From positions 1 to 51,023 of the forward strand of contig NZ_SMKA01000025.1 of assembly GCF_004348455.1 (NCBI RefSeq): 51,023 nucleotides of DNA, given 5' to 3'. This DNA is from Kribbella albertanoniae. GTDB lineage: Bacteria > Actinomycetota > Actinomycetes > Propionibacteriales > Kribbellaceae. The notes under the pieces are model-generated. The model had not been told where the DNA came from. It searched no databases and saw only the letters and a list, made by a program, of their open reading frames with translations. A program made the position numbers and the translations under genes. Of this stretch, positions 47,881 to 51,023 are shown piece by piece; position 1 is the stretch's first letter, and each line of letters begins with the position of its first letter.

Positions 47881-49685
47881 TGGTCGAGGTGGGCGTCGAC
47901 GACAGCCAGGCCGTGGGCGGCGCCGATGAGTTCGTGGCGTAGGGCGTCGACGGAGCCTGTGCGGAGCAGGGCCTCGACGACGGCGGGTTCGCTGGAGACG
48001 GTGGTTGCGCCGTGGCGGCCGAGGACCTTCAGGACTTCGGAGATCGTGTCGCTGGGGAACTCGACGCGGATCCGGTCGATGGGCTCGCAGACCGTCGTAC
48101 CGGCGGCCTGGAGGGCTTGGGTTACCACCAGGGCGGTGGTGGCTCGGACTTCGGCCGGCCGTGGGGACGCCGGCGGATAGCCGCTTTCGGTGAGGGTCAC
48201 TTTCACGTCGGTGACGGGCCAGCCGTGGGGGCCAGAGGAGAGGGGGTCTTCCAGGTATTTGAGGACGGCTTCTCGGAACACTTCGGTGGGGCCGTAGACG
48301 TGGAGTGGGAGGGAGCCGTGCTCAGCGGTGATCTCCAAGGCGACGCCGCTACCTGGTGGGGCGGGGGCGACGGTGAGGCCCAGCGTGACTGGATAGTGGT
48401 GGTCGGGTTCCCCGTACCGGAGTACGGCGTGACCGATTCCGGTGGGGCGTTCGATACAGATCACGGAGGGCTGCCCGAGGACTACCTCGATGCCGTATTC
48501 GGTGGCCAGGGTTTCGGCGATGACCTCCTGCTGGACCTTGCCATACAGGCTGACGTGCAGCTCGTCGTCCTGCACGCGCAAGGTGATCAGCGGGTCGATG
48601 TCGGCGAGTTCGGCGAGGGCCCGGTAGAGGTCGTTCTGCCGGGCCGGATCCGTGGCGGTGATGGTGGACTGCAGCGCAGGCGGCCGGAAGTTCGGCGTCG
48701 GCACGCCGGCCGGCCGGGTGCCGATCCAGTCGCCGATGCGGGCCTGGTCAAGACCTTCGACCTGGATGATCTGGCCGGCGGTGGCACGAGCAGCCGGTAC
48801 GGCGCCGCCGGGCTGGTGGACCTGCAGAGCGGTAACGGTGCCCTGGGCAACATGATCCCGTACGGCGAGGGAACCCGCGCGCAGGCGGATCGAGCAGAGG
48901 CGTGCCCGTTTGCTCGTCCGCTCGATCTTGAACACCTGCCCGGCAGTCGGCCCCTCGGCATCGCCGTTCGAGGTGGGAAACAGCCGCAGGATCGCGTCGG
49001 TCAACTCCTCGACACCGGCAAGAGTGCGGGCGGATCCCGAGAGGACCGGCGAGACGACACATCCGGAAGTCAACTCCCGCAGACTCCGCCAGAGTCGCTC
49101 CGCCGATGGCAGCCCGCCGTCGACCCATTCCTGCAGCAGCAGATCGTCGTACCCGGCAAGGTCCGCGCACAGCTGATCCCGGGAGCCCAGTGGGACAACG
49201 GATTCGGTGAGGTGGTGCCGGATCTTGCCGATCGTCCGGTCGACGTCCGCGCCCATGCGGTCGACCTTGTTGACGAAGAAGATCGTCGGTACGTCGAGCC
49301 GTCGGAGCGCGCGATGCAGGACGATCGTCTGCGCCTGGATGCCTTCGACGGCGGACACGACCAGGACGGCACCGTCGAGCACGGACAGGGATCTGTCCAC
49401 CTCGGCGATGAAATCAGGGTGACCCGGAGTGTCGACGATGTTGACCCCGACATCCGCGGCATGGAAGGTCGCCACCGCGGCCCGGATCGTGATGCCGCGT
49501 CGGCGTTCCATCGCCAGACTGTCCGTCTGCGTCGTACCGTCGTCGACTCGGCCGCGCTCCGCGACAGCGCCGCCGAGTTGCAGCAGCGCCTCGGTGAGGC
49601 TGGTCTTGCCGGCGTCGACGTGGGCCAGGACGCCCAGGTTCAGCCAGCGGCGCGGGACAGCGGTAGCAAGGGGTGTTCGATCCAT
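47829..49685 (-). CDS. TetM/OtrA-like ribosomal protection GTPase
   Basis: 618 aa, close to the size of Tet(M)-type proteins and shorter than EF-G. G1 is AHVDAGKT, the switch regions DGTTQTDSLAMERRRGITI and VDTPGHPDF, G4 NKVDRMGA. Domains II-V follow, with the EF-G-like strand YGEPDHHYPVTL and a C-terminal helix. The G1 ending AHVDAGKT rather than GHVDHGKT is typical of this group. Such proteins remove tetracycline from the ribosome; close chromosomal homologues may protect against other drugs. ATG 49685 follows GAGGA, which is partly buried in a hairpin with a leader peptide upstream. Confidence 0.9.
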   Translation of the reverse strand: MDRTPLATAVPRRWLNLGVLAHVDAGKTSLTEALLQLGGAVAERGRVDDGTTQTDSLAMERRRGITIRAAVATFHAADVGVNIVDTPGHPDFIAEVDRSLSVLDGAVLVVSAVEGIQAQTIVLHRALRRLDVPTIFFVNKVDRMGADVDRTIGKIRHHLTESVVPLGSRDQLCADLAGYDDLLLQEWVDGGLPSAERLWRSLRELTSGCVVSPVLSGSARTLAGVEELTDAILRLFPTSNGDAEGPTAGQVFKIERTSKRARLCSIRLRAGSLAVRDHVAQGTVTALQVHQPGGAVPAARATAGQIIQVEGLDQARIGDWIGTRPAGVPTPNFRPPALQSTITATDPARQNDLYRALAELADIDPLITLRVQDDELHVSLYGKVQQEVIAETLATEYGIEVVLGQPSVICIERPTGIGHAVLRYGEPDHHYPVTLGLTVAPAPPGSGVALEITAEHGSLPLHVYGPTEVFREAVLKYLEDPLSSGPHGWPVTDVKVTLTESGYPPASPRPAEVRATTALVVTQALQAAGTTVCEPIDRIRVEFPSDTISEVLKVLGRHGATTVSSEPAVVEALLRTGSVDALRHELIGAAHGLAVVDAHLDHYAVRRSASASSSSPKG

Positions 49686-49738
49686 GAAAGTCCTCGTGAG
49701 CAGTAGGAGTGGGGCAACGTGCTCACGAGTTGGCGCAT
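49640..49738 (-). CDS. Possible leader peptide for the ribosomal protection gene
   Basis: A 32-codon frame starting at ATG 49738 (MRQLVSTLPHSYCSRGLSW...) and running into the resistance gene in another frame. AAAGGTGA lies about ten bases upstream. The first codons cover the left arm of the hairpin that hides the resistance gene ribosome site, so a ribosome stalled early on this frame would open that site. Such leaders are typical of inducible ribosome-targeting resistance genes. Expression is not shown. Confidence 0.55.
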   Translation of the reverse strand: MRQLVSTLPHSYCSRGLSWIEHPLLPLSRAAG

Positions 49739-49772
49739 GGGTCGATTCACCTTTCGAGGTCTGTCGGAAAGG
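49691..49772 (-). promoter_or_regulatory. Attenuator-like hairpins in the ribosomal protection leader
   Basis: CTCGTGAGCA (49693-49702) and TGCTCACGAG (49720-49729) form a perfect ten-base stem with a 17-base loop; on the coding strand the 3' arm runs into the ribosome site GAGGA. A second, upstream dyad pairs CCTTTC with GAAAGG (about 49751-49772) and overlaps the leader's own ribosome site. TTGACA (49799-49804 on the minus strand) is a candidate -35. Confidence 0.65.
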
Positions 49773-49878
49773 CCACCATGGGCGACCTTCGTGATGGGTG
49801 TCAACCGATTAAGTTCCGGGGTGAACTCGGGGCGTTCCCGGGTACTCGCGGCCGACCGGCCCGGGTCAGGGTGGAGCA

Positions 49879-50973
49879 ATGAACAAACGGATTGGATTGG
49901 TGGGCCTTGCCGCGATCGCGTTGATCGCCGCGCCGTTGCGAGCCGAGGCGGCGCCGGACGAACTGCAGCACGGACTGGACGAGGTCGTCCGTACGGCGGG
50001 TGTCGGAGCACAGGTGGAAGTTCACGACCGCGGCCAGGTCTGGCGCGGGCGGAGTGGTGTTGCCGAGGTCGGTACGAAGCGGAAGGTGCCGCTGGATGGG
50101 TACTTCCGGATCGGGAGTGTCACGAAGACGTTCCTGGCAACCGTGGCACTGCAGTTGGTCGCGGAGAAGCGGCTGCGGCTGGACGACCCGGTCTCCAAGT
50201 GGTTCCCGGGGATCGAAGGTGTCACCGTGCGGCAGTTGATGAACCACACCAGCGGTTTGTACGACGTCCTGCACACCCTGCCCCGACCACCGGAGCCGGA
50301 GTTCTACGCGAACCGGTATCGGACCTGGACGGCCGACGAGCTGATCCAGCGGGCACTCGTGAATCCGCCGACCGATAAGCCAGGCGTGGCATACAAGTAC
50401 TCGAACACCAACTACCTGCTGCTCGGCGAGATCGTCGAGCAGGTGACCGGTAAGTCGTACGACCGGCAGATCGAACGACGCATCATCCGCCCGCTCGACC
50501 TCGAACACACCAGCCTGCCGGGCACCTCACCACGGATCCCGGAACCGCACGCGCACGGGTACGTTCCGAATCCGGATAAGACGCTCCTCGACTACACGAC
50601 GATGAACCCGTCGGTGTTCGGTGCGGCCGGCGAGATGATCTCGACAACGCACGATCTCGACCGCTTCATGACCGCCCTGCTCGGCGGCCGGCTGCTCCCG
50701 CCGTACCTGCTGAAGCAGATGAAGACACCGGGGACCGAGGGCGGTCACTACGGCCTCGGCCTGGCCTGGATCGACACCCCCTGCGGAATACGTGCCTACG
50801 GCAACGATGGTGACGCGCTGGCCTACCAGGCCTGGTCGTTCAGCACCCCCGACCTCCGCCGCCGCGTCTCCCTGGTCCTCACCCCGAACTTCGCCAGCGA
50901 CTCCGACGACGTCGTAGACCCCTACCTCGACAAGGCCTTCTGCGCCAACGGCGTACCGAAGAACGGGTACTAG
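49879..50973 (+). CDS. Secreted serine hydrolase, beta-lactamase/DD-peptidase type
   Basis: 364 aa. Signal peptide of about 24 residues (MNKRIGLVGLAAIALIAAPLRAEA). Class C beta-lactamase-like fold: SxxK motif S80-V-T-K83, the YSN motif Y174-S-N176 in YSNTNYLLLGEIVEQ, and a possible third motif YGNDGD where HTG or GHDG is usual. These proteins are DD-peptidases, esterases or weak beta-lactamases; the missing HTG makes true beta-lactamase activity less likely. ATG 49879 with GTGGAG upstream. It is divergent from the resistance gene; the last 50 bases of the window after it show nothing. Confidence 0.9.
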   Translation: MNKRIGLVGLAAIALIAAPLRAEAAPDELQHGLDEVVRTAGVGAQVEVHDRGQVWRGRSGVAEVGTKRKVPLDGYFRIGSVTKTFLATVALQLVAEKRLRLDDPVSKWFPGIEGVTVRQLMNHTSGLYDVLHTLPRPPEPEFYANRYRTWTADELIQRALVNPPTDKPGVAYKYSNTNYLLLGEIVEQVTGKSYDRQIERRIIRPLDLEHTSLPGTSPRIPEPHAHGYVPNPDKTLLDYTTMNPSVFGAAGEMISTTHDLDRFMTALLGGRLLPPYLLKQMKTPGTEGGHYGLGLAWIDTPCGIRAYGNDGDALAYQAWSFSTPDLRRRVSLVLTPNFASDSDDVVDPYLDKAFCANGVPKNGY

Positions 50974-51023
50974 TCCCCCTCCAGCACCCCGTCGCACCCA
51001 GCCCACGCCTGGCGATACCACCA

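Overview
The window is about 51 kb of high-GC DNA with strong G/C third-position bias, frequent GTG starts and many leaderless-type start sites. It contains typical actinomycete families (CU044_5270-type ECF partner, MocR/YczE pair, cystathionine beta-synthase, GH92, type II NADH dehydrogenase with a Rex-like box, and a bldA-like tRNA-Leu(UAA)). It fits a soil actinomycete of the Propionibacteriales, perhaps Kribbella-like; that placement is inferred from gene content and was not tested. I see no IS element, CRISPR array, prophage or integrase, so this looks like chromosomal core plus lineage-specific genes.

Layout. 1-1.3 kb: cystathionine gamma-synthase-type enzyme with palindromes downstream. 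1.5-5.2 kb: an unrecognised four-gene operon in which two 193-aa paralogues flank a coiled-coil, Gln-rich protein, followed by an amphipathic-repeat protein. 5.2-6.1 kb: an AHSA1/ArsR pair under a palindromic operator. 6.1-8.9 kb: TetR and MMPL exporter. 8.9-11.1 kb: YczE-like membrane protein and MocR regulator. 11.2-13.3 kb: MsrA, an unknown protein and a methyltransferase. 13.5-15 kb: a histidine phosphatase, a roughly 0.5-kb non-coding stretch with a repeated element, and a small secreted protein. 15-21.3 kb: DinB, two GNATs, AAC(3), a membrane protein, SDR/TetR with twin operators, and an FAD oxidoreductase. 21.5-29.2 kb: LarA, an overlapping S8 protease / ECF sigma / CU044_5270 operon, and a Baeyer-Villiger-type monooxygenase. 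29.3-33.1 kb: a 31-aa membrane peptide, cystathionine beta-synthase, SGNH hydrolase, GH16 glucanase and DUF4287. 33.2-39.6 kb: duplicated VOC protein, BI-1 protein, a frameshifted gene, DUF4118 protein, a GNAT-methyltransferase fusion and ndh. 39.7-45 kb: FN3-like secreted protein, GH92 and a NarL-type two-component system. 45.1-51 kb: ACT protein plus peptide deformylase, tRNA-Leu(UAA), an inhibitor-I9-like lipoprotein, an APH(6)-like kinase, a TetM/OtrA-like ribosomal protection protein with a leader/hairpin attenuator, and a secreted serine hydrolase.

How it fits together. Cystathionine beta-synthase and the gamma-family enzyme could provide transsulfuration. Several small regulatory circuits are readable directly: ArsR, two TetR pairs, MocR, Rex, a CebR-type box and the attenuator. 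Resistance-type genes (AAC(3), APH(6), ribosomal protection, MMPL, serine hydrolase) are scattered and look intrinsic rather than acquired. The tRNA that reads UUA lies in the window, and only two in-frame TTA codons were found by eye in the annotated genes (MocR regulator and VOC protein).
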